A stretch of DNA of 64,000 nucleotides from SZUA-265 sp965651905 (GCA_965651905.1 CBFGUG010000030.1:20787-84786), one strand, 5' to 3'; positions 53,339-63,046 are shown, counted from the first letter of the stretch. Translations and numbers: made by a program. Notes: generated by a model from the letters alone, not told the origin.

Positions 53339-54574
53339 TCAGTCGCTGACAGTCGTCGTTCCCGCGGCGCCCAAGTTGGTGCCGACGAAGGTAACTAGCC
53401 AGTCGTCTCCGACGTCCGAGCTGGCACTCGCACTTGCGCTGGCGCTGAAGAAGCCCGCGTCAGGCAGCTCAGCGATGAGCGACGAGTCGACCGTGACACT
53501 ACCGTCCGCCGAAGGCGCGAAACAGGAGATGGCTACCCTCTGATCGTCGGCATCCCCACCCATGGCCACCGATACCATGCCTTCACCGCCGCCATCCCAG
53601 GTGACCTCGAGACTCTCGGAGCGGGACAGCGCGTAACCACCAGCGGCTTCCGCCTCAGGGGCCGTGAGCGTGAACGGGTCCGGAAGCACCAGGTCCATGC
53701 TGAACGCGGGCACGTCGTCGGAGCCGGAGGCCTCGACCGTGACTTCGACAGACTCGGTCCACAAGTACTCCGTGAGCGGCATCGAAGCGTACCTGCCAGT
53801 AGTTTCGTCGTAGCTCATTTCGGGATTCGTGCTCAGCCCGCTGAACGTGATATCGCCCGCGCCCACAATCACAGGCGGATCACCCGCCGCGCCGTCTGCT
53901 TCGGTGATGGGGCAAACCACCATCGTGCAGGAGTCGACGGTCGTCGTCTCGCACTCGTTCTCGCCTGGCGTTGCGACCTGCGAGATGCTGAAGACCCCCG
54001 ACGCCGTTCCAGAAACGATCGGATCTGGTAGTCCAGCAAACACGAGAGTGGACTGGTCTAGACTGATGATCCCAGACTTGACCTCCATCGTTTCCCCGTC
54101 GCCCTCACCGTCGTCGTCGGAACCGCCGTCACCTTCGGCGCTGTCGTCCGCACCACCGTCACCTTCGGCGCCGTCGTCTTCGCCGTCATCGGCTCCGCCG
54201 TCACCTTCGGCATCATCGTCTTCGCCATCGTCGGCTCCGCCGTCGCCTGCGGCACTGTCGTCGTCCGCGTCGTCGGCGCCAGCATCTTCTTCACCATCGT
54301 CCTCGGCGTCGTCATCCTCGTTGGCGTCGTCGTCCTCGGCGTCGTCGTCCTCGTTGGCGTCGTCATCCTCGTTGGCGTCGTCGTCCTCGTTGGCGTCGTC
54401 GTCCGCGTCATCGCGGTCGTCGTCATCCCCATCGCCAGCGTCCACTTCGTCGTCCGCGCCGTCGTCTTCTTCGGTTTCATCGTCGGCGTTCTTGGTAACC
54501 ACCGTGCAGGCTTGACCTGCCAACGCCAACGCAAAAACGCTGGCCACTGCTTTGACGTAATATGCCTTGATCAT
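53339..54574 (-). CDS. Lipoprotein with very acidic Asp/Glu repeat linker
   Basis: This 411-residue protein has a lipoprotein-type signal (LAGQAC; lipobox weak). Residues 26-165 are almost all Asp, Glu, Gly and Ala, with repeated DDANEDDD and DGGADDGED units encoded by tandem DNA (about 54150-54420). The rest is a beta-rich domain with one cysteine pair (CETTTVDSCTMVVC) and Thr/Ala/Val-rich strands, ending in a Ser/Ala stretch. No family was recognised. The linker is longer than in most neighbours. Confidence 0.68.
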   Translation of the reverse strand: MIKAYYVKAVASVFALALAGQACTVVTKNADDETEEDDGADDEVDAGDGDDDDRDDADDDANEDDDANEDDDANEDDDAEDDDANEDDDAEDDGEEDAGADDADDDSAAGDGGADDGEDDDAEGDGGADDGEDDGAEGDGGADDSAEGDGGSDDDGEGDGETMEVKSGIISLDQSTLVFAGLPDPIVSGTASGVFSISQVATPGENECETTTVDSCTMVVCPITEADGAAGDPPVIVGAGDITFSGLSTNPEMSYDETTGRYASMPLTEYLWTESVEVTVEASGSDDVPAFSMDLVLPDPFTLTAPEAEAAGGYALSRSESLEVTWDGGGEGMVSVAMGGDADDQRVAISCFAPSADGSVTVDSSLIAELPDAGFFSASASASASSDVGDDWLVTFVGTNLGAAGTTTVSD

Positions 54575-54816
54575 TCTGATTTTCCTATGTCGAGGTTAAG
54601 TCGTTCTCCTGGTCGGACCGCCCGAGTGAGTCTCGTTTCGGTCGTCGAGGAGCCCCCGAGCGAATCTTGCCCGGGTACTCGAGAATACGTCCAATCTTCG
54701 TCGAGTCTTCCTTGGGAGGGGAGCCTCGGCGACAAACCTAGAGAGTCCCACTTGTTGCGAGCGGCAGCTGGGCGTCCCGTCAGCTGGGCACGAGACTGAT
54801 ACGTGCGAACCTGCTT

Positions 54817-55215
54817 TTGGACGTCCCGAGCGCGACGGTTGACCGTGCGGTTGGATTGTCGTTCCGTGCGAGGGTGAGCGACATTTCTCTCGGTCCGGGT
54901 TTCGGGGTCGTCGTGGGGGGCGTTTTCGCCCTGGCTGTCGGGCTCGGGCTACTCGTGCTCGCAATGCTTACTGGCGTGATCTTCGTTCGCCAGGGGAGCT
55001 GGAGAACGCGCGTCTTTCGCTTCGTCGTTGGACCTCTGGTTTGCCTGGGCGTCACCGTGGCGTATCTGGTGGTTGCCGAATTTATGGGTAAGCCAGCCAT
55101 CTCCTGGCTCGGAGAGCAGTATCAAACGATCCCATTCGTCGCCCTCGGGATCGCAGTGGTCACGACCTTGGCGTACGAACTCCGCCGCTCGCGCAGACGC
55201 AGTGACGCGGGTTAA
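54817..55215 (+). CDS. Small three-helix membrane protein
   Basis: This is a 132-residue frame with three hydrophobic segments (about 28-55, 68-90 and 102-120) separated by Arg-rich turns, ending in ELRRSRRRSDAG. The TTG start at 54817 is not convincing; a GTG near 54874 would give a shorter protein with the same helices. No family was recognised. It converges on the VOC gene. Confidence 0.5.
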   Translation: MDVPSATVDRAVGLSFRARVSDISLGPGFGVVVGGVFALAVGLGLLVLAMLTGVIFVRQGSWRTRVFRFVVGPLVCLGVTVAYLVVAEFMGKPAISWLGEQYQTIPFVALGIAVVTTLAYELRRSRRRSDAG

Positions 55216-55233
55216 TGGTAACGTGTTGCTCGC

Positions 55234-55713
55234 TCAACCGAAGAGTTTTTCGGCGCGCTTGCGGATCTGTGCGGGCGTCAGATCCTCGAGCATTTGGCTC
55301 AGCATCCACTGCTGGCCAAACGGATCGCGCAAGCGGCCGCTGCGCTCGCCATAGAACCGATCTTCGAGCGGGAAGATGACCTCGGCGCCGGCCGCGACCG
55401 CGCGTTTCCAGGCGCGGTCGACGTTGGGCCAGTAGGTGGCGAGCAACGCCGTCACCTTGTTGCCCGCTGCGTGCGGCGACTGAATGACGGCGCCTTCATC
55501 GCTTTCGCTAGTCAGGAACACGACGCCGCTACCGATGCGGAGTTCGGCGTGGATCACTCGTCCACTCGGTTCCTGAAAGCGCGCGCGCTTGTTCTCCTTG
55601 GCGCCGAAGGCTTCCTTGTAGAACGCAATTGCGCGCTCTCCGTCGTCGACCACGAGACGCGGGGTGACGGTAGTCAGTCGCTCTGGGACGGGGGCTGGTC
55701 GCTGCTGCGTCAT
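55234..55713 (-). CDS. VOC-superfamily (PhnB/glyoxalase-like) protein
   Basis: This 159-residue cytoplasmic protein (start ATG 55713) has two beta-alpha-beta halves of a vicinal oxygen chelate fold: TPRLVVDDGERAIAFYKEAFGAKE, RVIHAELRIGSGVVFLTSE, then DRAWKRAVAAGAEVIFPLEDRFYGERSGRLRDPFGQQWMLSQ. PhnB-type members are frequent and often of unknown substrate. The usual metal-ligand set is only partly kept, so catalytic activity is uncertain. Confidence 0.85.
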   Translation of the reverse strand: MTQQRPAPVPERLTTVTPRLVVDDGERAIAFYKEAFGAKENKRARFQEPSGRVIHAELRIGSGVVFLTSESDEGAVIQSPHAAGNKVTALLATYWPNVDRAWKRAVAAGAEVIFPLEDRFYGERSGRLRDPFGQQWMLSQMLEDLTPAQIRKRAEKLFG

Positions 55714-56167
55714 GTCGCGACTGTGCCTGGCCTGGTTCGCCTCTGCAAACCGCGCGTTCGAGCCAGGCCGTATGCGGCGCCGCACCTCGCGTTGGCGCGT
55801 TCGACTCGCTACCGACGACGAGCGTGCCGAGTCGAACGGGCCCATGTGTTCAGGAAAACCCGCGCGGAGCGCGGCGAGAGCAATCGATGTGAAGCCCGAA
55901 TTGGACCTGGGAATTCGGTGTTAATCGGACTATTTCACCGGGCGAGGAACCGGGCCTGTCATTTGTGAACCGGCTCGTTGCATAGCTGCGTACGGCCACT
56001 CAGTGGTCAAACGCGGCGGGCTCTCGGGGCGCAGCCACACCTTTTATCACGATCGCCTAGCCCATCCGCTGGCATAGTAGACATCGGCGCCGCCGTGAGC
56101 GCTTTCACGACATCCACGCATCAGCCACGGTCGCGGTCGAGCGATCCACAACAATGACAATCGTCCT
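55714..56167. other. Intergenic region, no gene seen
   Basis: 454 bp between the leftward VOC gene and the rightward GH30-like gene. There is no protein-like frame. A short inverted repeat (CCGAATT 55896-55902, AATTCGG 55912-55918) is visible but weak. The promoters of both flanking genes must lie here. Confidence 0.5.
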
Positions 56168-58126
56168 ATGACTAAGACAACCAGACTTTTCGTTGCCCCG
56201 CTCCTTCCTCTTTTGGCGAGCTTCTCCCTAACCGCTTGTGAAGGTGATGACTCTACGGGGTCCGGGACCGGGGCCGCTACGAGCAGCTCGGCGAGCACAG
56301 GCGCTACTGGCACTGACACCACTGGCACGGGCGCGGCTTCCAGCCCAGGAGCCACGACAGGTGGGATGGGGACTGCCACCACTGGCACGACCGGCGGTCA
56401 GACGACGGGGGGCACGACGAGCGCTCCTACGACGGGCACGACCAGCGGCCCGACGACGGGTACCACGGACGATCCCGCGACGGGCAGTGCCGGCGGTTCC
56501 GGCGGCACCGACGACTCCACGATGGCTGGCGCGGGCGGTATGGGTGGCGACGACGACTCCATGATGGCTGGCGCGGGCGGCATGGGTGGCGACGACGACT
56601 CCATGATGGGCGGAGCTGGCGGCATGGGCGACGACTCCAGCACCACAGACGATGGTGCCATGGTTGATGACGACGCCGGTGACGACGATACCCCGGCGCC
56701 TGATCCCGATGTGCTGACCGTGCAGCTCGGGGAAGTCCGACAGATCATCCGCGGCTTCGGCCTCAACGCGACGATCACGAACGGCGATAACCTTCCCTGG
56801 TCCCAGCTCTTCTCGCTCGACGGTGCCAACGCGCTCGGTCTGTCCATTCTACGGATCGGCATGAATCAAGACGGGGGTCATCGCGAAGTTCCCAGTGGCT
56901 GGGAAACCGTGAAGAGCCTGGGCGCCCGAGTCATCGGATCGTGCTGGAGCGCGCCGGCAAACTGGAAGACCAACGGGCAAATCAACGGTGGCGGGCACCT
57001 GGAGTCGCAGTACTACGCGCAGTGGGCGACCATGATTGCCGAGTACGCGAGAGACAACGGTCTTTACGCCATGTCGGTTGCGAACGAGGCCGACTTCGCT
57101 TCCTGCGACCCCAACCAAGGAAGGCCGTGTAACCCACCGCTCACTGACGCCTATGCGTCGATGGTCTACACGGGCCAGGAGATGGCCGAATTCGTTGCGG
57201 TAGCCGGGCCAATCTTCGACGACATCGCGCCCGACACTCTCATGATCGCGCCGGAAGCCTCGTTGTGGCAACACGTGTGGAGCAACATCTCCCCCGATGG
57301 CCGAAACCTGGACGGGGGCGGCTACCTGAGCTCTGACCCGCTCGAGTGCAACTGCTACGGCAATTCGATCGACGAGACTGTTGCTGCGACCTGCGCTCCA
57401 CACTGCCTGAATGGTGAGGACGGTTCATTGGCTTCAGGAGGCTACGACTATGGTCACTGGCTTTGGAGCAACCAAGACGCCTGGTCAGCCTTCGACATCA
57501 TGGGAGTCCATCAGTACGAGACGCAGGTGGGGTATGCCTGGCCAGAGGACGTGAACGGCGGCGTCCGCGACAAGGAAGTCTGGCAAACCGAAATGTCCGG
57601 CGTTTCGCATTGGCCCGAGTCGGGGCCCTCTACGGACATAGCAAACGGTATCGCGGTCGCCCGCTGGATCCACTCGGCCCTGACGGTGGGAGAGGCGTCG
57701 GCTTGGCTCTACTGGTGGTACAAGTCGTACTTCAACGACAACAACGAAGGCCTGGGCTTGATGCTCGGTAACGGCATCAACGACGCCCCCGTTACCAAGC
57801 GCTACTATACGATGGGTAACTTCAGCCGCTACATCCGCCCCGACGTGTTCCACGCAGTGCGAGTAGCCGGTCCCTCCCCAACTGACGTGATGGTTTCGGC
57901 GTACAAGGGCGACAACGACGAGGTCGTCATCGTCGCGATCAACGAGACGGGCCAAGCTGTGGATCTGCCGATCGCCATCTCAGGCGGAACGGTGCCAGCT
58001 GCGATGGTCCCCCACGTTACCTCGATGGCTGCGAACTGGGCAGAGGGTGACGCAGTTCCCGTGACCGACGGCACCCTTGAAGCAAGCCTGCCGTCGATGA
58101 GCGTGACCACGTTCGTCAGTCAGTGA
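56168..58126 (+). CDS. GH30-like glycoside hydrolase lipoprotein
   Basis: This 652-residue protein has a lipoprotein signal (SLTAC), about 155 residues of Thr/Gly/Ser/Asp/Met linker with repeats of the MAGAGGMGGDDDS type, then a TIM-barrel GH30-like domain from about 180. The N-terminal IIRGFGLNATITNGDNLPW opens the family core, SVANEADFASC holds the acid/base Glu and VWQTEMSGVSHWP the nucleophile Glu. A beta-rich C-terminal side domain follows. GH30 enzymes include glucuronoxylanases and beta-glucanases; the exact activity cannot be read. It acts at the cell surface. Confidence 0.85.
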   Translation: MTKTTRLFVAPLLPLLASFSLTACEGDDSTGSGTGAATSSSASTGATGTDTTGTGAASSPGATTGGMGTATTGTTGGQTTGGTTSAPTTGTTSGPTTGTTDDPATGSAGGSGGTDDSTMAGAGGMGGDDDSMMAGAGGMGGDDDSMMGGAGGMGDDSSTTDDGAMVDDDAGDDDTPAPDPDVLTVQLGEVRQIIRGFGLNATITNGDNLPWSQLFSLDGANALGLSILRIGMNQDGGHREVPSGWETVKSLGARVIGSCWSAPANWKTNGQINGGGHLESQYYAQWATMIAEYARDNGLYAMSVANEADFASCDPNQGRPCNPPLTDAYASMVYTGQEMAEFVAVAGPIFDDIAPDTLMIAPEASLWQHVWSNISPDGRNLDGGGYLSSDPLECNCYGNSIDETVAATCAPHCLNGEDGSLASGGYDYGHWLWSNQDAWSAFDIMGVHQYETQVGYAWPEDVNGGVRDKEVWQTEMSGVSHWPESGPSTDIANGIAVARWIHSALTVGEASAWLYWWYKSYFNDNNEGLGLMLGNGINDAPVTKRYYTMGNFSRYIRPDVFHAVRVAGPSPTDVMVSAYKGDNDEVVIVAINETGQAVDLPIAISGGTVPAAMVPHVTSMAANWAEGDAVPVTDGTLEASLPSMSVTTFVSQ

Positions 58127-58149
58127 CGAGTGTCTAGCGAAGTCGCCGC

Positions 58150-58184
58150 ACCGAGGGGGCCTTCTGGGCCCCCTTGGTCGTTTT
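58150..58184 (+). terminator. GC-rich terminator after the GH30-like gene
   Basis: ACCGAGGGGGCC and GGGCCCCCTTGGT form a stem with one mismatch around TTCT, followed by TCGTTTTG. It lies 24 bases after the stop of the GH30-like gene at 58126, in the right place and orientation. Confidence 0.8.
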
Positions 58185-58416
58185 GTAGCGGTGTCTTAGC
58201 GTCCTGCCCCTGAGGGGGACAGCTCCAAACACGACCTCGTTGCCAAGGATCCGGTCACTCGGTCCAGGTGACAGACGGCGTCATCTCTGCTCCGCTCCCC
58301 ATGTCCGCAACGTTATTCTCGGATCGCACGCACAGGTCTCGCTCAGCCGCTAGAAACAGCGGAGCGAGGCCTCTTGTTGTTCGGACTTGATTCCTCGGTG
58401 TCAGGAGCCCCTCGCG

Positions 58417-60489
58417 CTACCCTTCCGGCGGGCAGCGGTAGACGACGCCAACCGGGGTGCAGCTGCTGCACGTGTAATCCAACGGGTCACATACTTCTCT
58501 GTAGGTCGGGTGACTTGCGGCGCATACCGTTTCGTGAATACCACTAAACGAAAAGTGCCAGCACTTCTGACCTGAGGGACAGTCCGACGGCGCGTCGCAG
58601 CGGATCGTGTAGTTTCCACCATCGTCGCCACAAGTTCCCGCCTGTATGTTGCAACCCTCTGACGCCGCGCAACGCGTCACGCCGCCATCACACGAGACCA
58701 TCCCCGGCACTCCGATGGTCCCATCTGTCCGGCACGTGCCGTTGTAGCAGCCATCGCTACAACTCTGGTTCTGCAAGTCGCCGCCGCTGGCCGGGCAACT
58801 TTGACGGGTCACTTCGTCTGATGCGCAGATGGCCGCGGCGTTGGGGAAAATGTCGTCGTCGCCGTCGTCGCAGTCGTCGCTGTTTGCGACCCATCCATCA
58901 ACGCCCGGGCACACTTGGCTCGAGTTGTTGGGATCGCCGAAGTCGTCGTCGTCGGCATCCCGATAACGAAGCACCTGGCTCTGTGCGCAAGTGGGCATCG
59001 TCCCGTTGACGCAGATGACGGGGTCGCCGCACGGACAGCTCATCTGCATTCCGTTGACGCAGTCGCAGCCGTCGTTAGGGTTGCCGTTGCAGTTGTCGTC
59101 GTTGTCGGGTTCACAAGTGTCTGAAGCGGCGGGTTCGACGTCACCAGTACACGGACCCCAGTCAGACGAACTCTTGTTGCTGGAGAGCACGCAGGTCTGA
59201 GTGCCCGCCTGGCACGGGGGGTTGTCATCGAATCCAGGGTGCTCGTTACAACTCCGGGTCGTGCCGACGGCGCACTTGCATACGTTGTCGACCGTGTTGT
59301 CGGGCTCGCCGTCGCAGTCGTTGTCCATCGGTGACGAACAATCGCGCGCGGCAGGTTCGACGTTGCCTTCACAGGCTCCCCAGACCTCATTGCTGCAGGT
59401 AGAGACGCCTGGTTGGCAAACCCCGACGGCGGCGTGACCACAGTCTTGGGTGTCGCCGTCGACGCACGTGCAGCCTTCGTTGGGGGTGTCGTTGCAGTTG
59501 TCGTCGTTGCCTGGCTCGCAGGTGTCCGCCGCTGCAGGCGCGATGCTGCAATCGCTCCACGCACCGTCTTCGCAGCTTTGCGTGCCTTCTGCGCAGCTGC
59601 CGAGAGCACCGCCAGCACTACACGAACGCGTCTCGGATCCGCTGCATTCGCCTTCGTCTTCTTCGCTCTCCGACTCGGAACACGTCTCCGAGTCCTCACA
59701 ACTTCCGGACTCGCAGCTCGCTCCGTCCGACCAAACGAGGCAGCCGCCTTCGTCTTCTTCACACACCCGCAGCTCGCCGTCCTGGCAATCGGATTCGTCT
59801 AGCGAACACTCATCGTCGCAAACGAGGCACTCGGTTGGGCCATCACACAGCCCCGTGTCGCAAGCGCTGGGCGACGCCCAAGAGGGACAGCCCTGCTCGT
59901 CGACCTCGCACAGCGAAATCACGCCGTCACTGCACTCGGAGTCACCACCAACGCAAACCTCGTCGCACTCGACGCATGCCGTTTCCGACGCGCACTCGCC
60001 GTCGGCGCAAGGCGAGTTCTCACCCCACACACCGCAACCCGAATCGTCCTCCGTGCACAGACGGATCTCGCCGTCACTGCATTCGGCGGTTCCCAGCTCG
60101 CACTCGTCAGAGCATTCGAAGCAGGAGGTAGCGTCCTCGCATGCGCCTGTCGCGCAAGACACGGGTGGTGACCAGCGCAGGCAGCCGTTCGAGCCGGGCT
60201 CACACGCGCGGGATTCACCGCCTGAACACGCGGTCTCGCCTTCCATGCAATCGTCGGAGCAGGACTGTTGGTCGTCCTCACCATCGTCGGACTCTTCGTC
60301 CGCTCCTGCTTCCTCTTCGCTCGAATCGGTATCTGTCTGACCTCCCGAGGATCCCTGACCGTCGCTGCCCGAGTCAGAGTCAGACTGCTCCTCGTCGGTC
60401 TCAGCACTGTCAGCGCCATCGTCGAACTCCGGCGCTTCCCCGGCGCAGGCCACGAGAACACAGGAAATCATTAGTGATATTTTACGCAT
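58417..60489 (-). CDS. Large cysteine-rich lipoprotein with repeats and MopE-like C-terminal part
   Basis: This 690-residue protein starts at ATG 60489 (MRKISLM) with lipobox VLVAC. After an acidic linker (about 20-75) come five similar units of about 45-50 residues (about 80-290), each with C..C..G..C-DGE-LRxCEEDxxGC patterns. These are followed by CNDTPNEGCTCVDG- and CDGEPDNTVDN-type segments resembling MopE-like putative metal-binding motifs (DNDCDG and DDCDDGDDD). The final region is again cysteine-rich. Related proteins in Myxococcota are surface or extracellular. The Asp/Asn-rich loops may bind calcium. Confidence 0.8.
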   Translation of the reverse strand: MRKISLMISCVLVACAGEAPEFDDGADSAETDEEQSDSDSGSDGQGSSGGQTDTDSSEEEAGADEESDDGEDDQQSCSDDCMEGETACSGGESRACEPGSNGCLRWSPPVSCATGACEDATSCFECSDECELGTAECSDGEIRLCTEDDSGCGVWGENSPCADGECASETACVECDEVCVGGDSECSDGVISLCEVDEQGCPSWASPSACDTGLCDGPTECLVCDDECSLDESDCQDGELRVCEEDEGGCLVWSDGASCESGSCEDSETCSESESEEDEGECSGSETRSCSAGGALGSCAEGTQSCEDGAWSDCSIAPAAADTCEPGNDDNCNDTPNEGCTCVDGDTQDCGHAAVGVCQPGVSTCSNEVWGACEGNVEPAARDCSSPMDNDCDGEPDNTVDNVCKCAVGTTRSCNEHPGFDDNPPCQAGTQTCVLSSNKSSSDWGPCTGDVEPAASDTCEPDNDDNCNGNPNDGCDCVNGMQMSCPCGDPVICVNGTMPTCAQSQVLRYRDADDDDFGDPNNSSQVCPGVDGWVANSDDCDDGDDDIFPNAAAICASDEVTRQSCPASGGDLQNQSCSDGCYNGTCRTDGTIGVPGMVSCDGGVTRCAASEGCNIQAGTCGDDGGNYTIRCDAPSDCPSGQKCWHFSFSGIHETVCAASHPTYREVCDPLDYTCSSCTPVGVVYRCPPEG

Positions 60490-61064
60490 ATCGCCTCGCA
60501 CAGATGTGGGTAGGACGCCGTTGCCACGGCGCACCGCACGTAGTTACGCGTATACCTTGCCCCTACTTCCTAACACTAGGGTTTGTGGGACCTCGACGGC
60601 CACGCAGCGTCGCGATACCCCACCACGATCCGTTCTGAATTGATCGCGGTGCCGTACCTCAAAAACTTCATCGACAGGACCGTGAGACCGTTCCCGTTCG
60701 AGCATTTCTTGATGGACGGGACGGTGGCACCGCTGGACTGAGAACGCCCGCCGTTCTCGGCGCCTTGCGGCGTTTTCACTGCGGGGTCCCAGACGAATGG
60801 GTCCGGCGCGGCAGCACGCCGCGCGGGTAAATGACGCTTGGCGTTGCTCGAAGCCAACAGGCCAGCAGGTTGCTTCGCTAAAGTTTCCCGCGAAAACGCC
60901 CCCAGGCACCGAGCTTGACGAGCGGGTTTTCTGACATGTCCGGCATGAAGCGACGACGCGCAACAACGATCAGACCAATGCTCAGGCTCGCGAGGTGCCC
61001 GCAAAGCCGAGCTTTGCGTATGGGTCGACGTCCATGCCGTGGGTAAACTGCACGCTCAACGTGT
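60490..61064. other. 575-bp intergenic region, no gene called
   Basis: This region lies upstream of the cysteine-rich lipoprotein and downstream of the lipoprotein at 61065. Several frames are open on the minus strand, but all are Arg/Pro/Ser-rich without protein pattern. One frame reading to 60999 (ending TSRA) follows directly after the stop at 61065 and gives a plausible tail, which could be chance. No clear hairpin or repeat was found. Confidence 0.4.
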
Positions 61065-61772
61065 TCACATTCGTCGCATCTGCAGTAGCAGACCCCGTGA
61101 CGACGATAGCCGCATGCTGTCACCTTCGACGCAGTAATCGAGCCGATCGTCGGGACCCCAAAGGTCCCAGATGATCCGCGATGCTTCGGAGTCGACGGAG
61201 GCATACGTGTAACTTCCGTCGTTGAAGTAGTTGCAGGTACACACGCCACAATCTAGCGTACACTTGTCGAACTGCTCGCAGGAGCCGTCGTTCATTTCAG
61301 TTTCGTCCGCGAGCACGGGCATTGAACAGCTATCGAGGTGGCGGGCGGTGACGTCCAAAGGATTGGCCGAAACGACGATCGCCCCCTGATCGTCGATGGT
61401 GAATTGAAGATCGAGGTCGCCGCGGATCTCGATGACCTCGCCGAAACAGTAACCTTCGCGGAACGTGCTCGTCGTGTTGCCGTCAATACCTGTGGTCGGA
61501 TCGCTGAGGTAATAACGAAAGCGGATGGGCATCGACGGCCAGTCGAATCGTTCCATCAGCCAATGGCCACTGGGATCGCCTGCGCACGGCTCGACGGGGG
61601 ACACGGTTTTCAAATCGAGTGCCCCGTCGCATTCTTCTGCCGAGGAGTTCGAGCCGCCAGCTGACTCCGCGGCTGCGTCCGCAGAAGAGTCGTCGCCGGA
61701 ACATCCAGTGACAACAGAGAGACTCCACACCAGCAGCGTCCAGGTCGGAACCGTCGCGATCGTCCAGGCCAT
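61065..61772 (-). CDS. Small cysteine-rich lipoprotein
   Basis: This 235-residue protein starts at ATG 61772 (MAWTIATVP; GTG 61778 is alternative) with lipobox VVTGC. A short Ser/Asp/Ala linker leads to a beta-rich domain with nine or so cysteines: CAGDPSGHWLMERFDWPS, FRYYLSDPTTG and CTLDCGVCTCNYFNDGSYTY. The end (SSSRGLLLQMRR) is typical of small beta-barrel or lipocalin-like folds, but no family was recognised. Divergent from the next lipoprotein. Confidence 0.7.
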   Translation of the reverse strand: MAWTIATVPTWTLLVWSLSVVTGCSGDDSSADAAAESAGGSNSSAEECDGALDLKTVSPVEPCAGDPSGHWLMERFDWPSMPIRFRYYLSDPTTGIDGNTTSTFREGYCFGEVIEIRGDLDLQFTIDDQGAIVVSANPLDVTARHLDSCSMPVLADETEMNDGSCEQFDKCTLDCGVCTCNYFNDGSYTYASVDSEASRIIWDLWGPDDRLDYCVEGDSMRLSSSRGLLLQMRRM

Positions 61773-61912
61773 CGGCACTTGATAACACGGGCGAAACGGA
61801 CGTCCCAGATGTCAGTCGTGCGGGTTCGAGATGTCCGGGAGCACTCAGGCGCCCGCCGCCATGAGCTGGCGCGGACTGCCAATGCGCGAACGAGTGCGGT
61901 ATGGTGTGCAAC

Positions 61913-63046
61913 ATGAAGCGTGCGCTGTTGTTCGGTGCCGCTGTGTGGATGCAGGGATGCAGCAAACCGACGTCAGAAGTTGACGCACAGGCGACAGCAG
62001 TCGCTCCGTCGTGTGCGGTCGAGCGCAGAACGGGGCCTCCGCCAGAGCTGCCGCACTTCTCCGCGGGGGATCCGCACAACGTGCTGCGGTTGATGGTGTG
62101 GCGTACGCAGTCTCCCAAGGGAGTTGAGGTACGCAACGCTGACGGCAGCTCGACCATCACTTACCCTCGCTACGCGGCGAAACCCAAGCCTGGGCGGTCG
62201 TTCCCCGGCGTGCAGTACGCGTACGTTCGTGCGTTCTCCTTTCTAACGACGGCAGAACGCGGCATCTATGAGGAATGGGCGGCCAACGGATGTGAGTCGC
62301 AAGTGTTGACGGCCGACGGCAGATTGTGCCCGTCAGTCGCCTTCGACGGACCGCGGCTCTCATCGCAGCAAGTCGAAGCGCTGCTGCGACTGACGGCAAC
62401 CAAGCGGACAGGAATAAAGTATAAGTGCGGTTTCGATCCCCATCACGCGTTCGTCTTTTACGACGAGCAAGACCGTCCAGTGTCCGACGTGCGGGTGTGT
62501 TTCGATTGCGGGGAATGGTCCCTGCGCAATGGGCCCAAAGACTTCATGCCTGACGAAGTCTATTCCAGCTTGGCGAAATTGTGTCGCGAGCTGGAGCTGG
62601 ACCGCTGTCCCAAGGGTTCGACGGCGCACGAACAACAACTGTTGACGTCCGCGTACTATCAGAAACTCAACAGCCGTACAGAAGAAGAGAAGTCGACTCC
62701 CGCGTCGCCGCTGCCGAGCGAGGTCTTAGGCATTCCTAAAGAGACGGCACTGTCCGCTCTGACGGATGTGCAAAAAGCTCAACTCTGTGCCTGGCGCTAC
62801 CTGGAAGTCACGCCGCGCGAGGGGGTACGAACGAATTCGGGGAGAAGCTTATGGGTCCGTGGGTACGAGGAATGCATCGAGCGCTTTCCGCACTGCGATG
62901 TGCCGCTGGGCGAAGTGGAACTTGCCGACTTTCGTCGTAAGCCGTGGAACTCGGGCGGATCAGATTTCGTTGCTGGGGCAGCCTGCGTGGAACACTGGGC
63001 GTTTGGTGAACACGCGGGGTGCCACTGGGGAATCGATCGTGAGTGA
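61913..63046 (+). CDS. Cysteine-rich lipoprotein of unknown function
   Basis: This 377-residue protein starts at ATG 61913 (MKRALLFG; ATG 61901 is alternative) with lipobox WMQGC. The mature protein has about 14 cysteines and motifs YKCGFDPHHAFVFYD and VCFDCGEW, suggesting a metal-binding or disulfide-stabilised core. A helical C-terminal part includes CRELELDRCPKGSTAHEQ and ends near CVEHWAFGEHAGCHWG. No family was recognised. It is divergent from the lipoprotein at 61065-61772 with 140 bp between starts. Confidence 0.65.
   Translation: MKRALLFGAAVWMQGCSKPTSEVDAQATAVAPSCAVERRTGPPPELPHFSAGDPHNVLRLMVWRTQSPKGVEVRNADGSSTITYPRYAAKPKPGRSFPGVQYAYVRAFSFLTTAERGIYEEWAANGCESQVLTADGRLCPSVAFDGPRLSSQQVEALLRLTATKRTGIKYKCGFDPHHAFVFYDEQDRPVSDVRVCFDCGEWSLRNGPKDFMPDEVYSSLAKLCRELELDRCPKGSTAHEQQLLTSAYYQKLNSRTEEEKSTPASPLPSEVLGIPKETALSALTDVQKAQLCAWRYLEVTPREGVRTNSGRSLWVRGYEECIERFPHCDVPLGEVELADFRRKPWNSGGSDFVAGAACVEHWAFGEHAGCHWGIDRE

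Noticed and set aside
59450..60340. Ser/Pro/Gln-rich plus-strand frame inside the cysteine-rich lipoprotein gene
   Set aside because: Opposite strand of a gene with regular Cys spacing; the plus-strand protein has no recognisable pattern.
60999..61090. Alternative frame after the stop of the lipoprotein at 61065 giving a plausible tail (ending TSRA)
   Set aside because: The gene's own frame ends naturally after SSSRGLLLQMRR; no evidence for a shift, and the tail has no family match. Kept only as a possibility.
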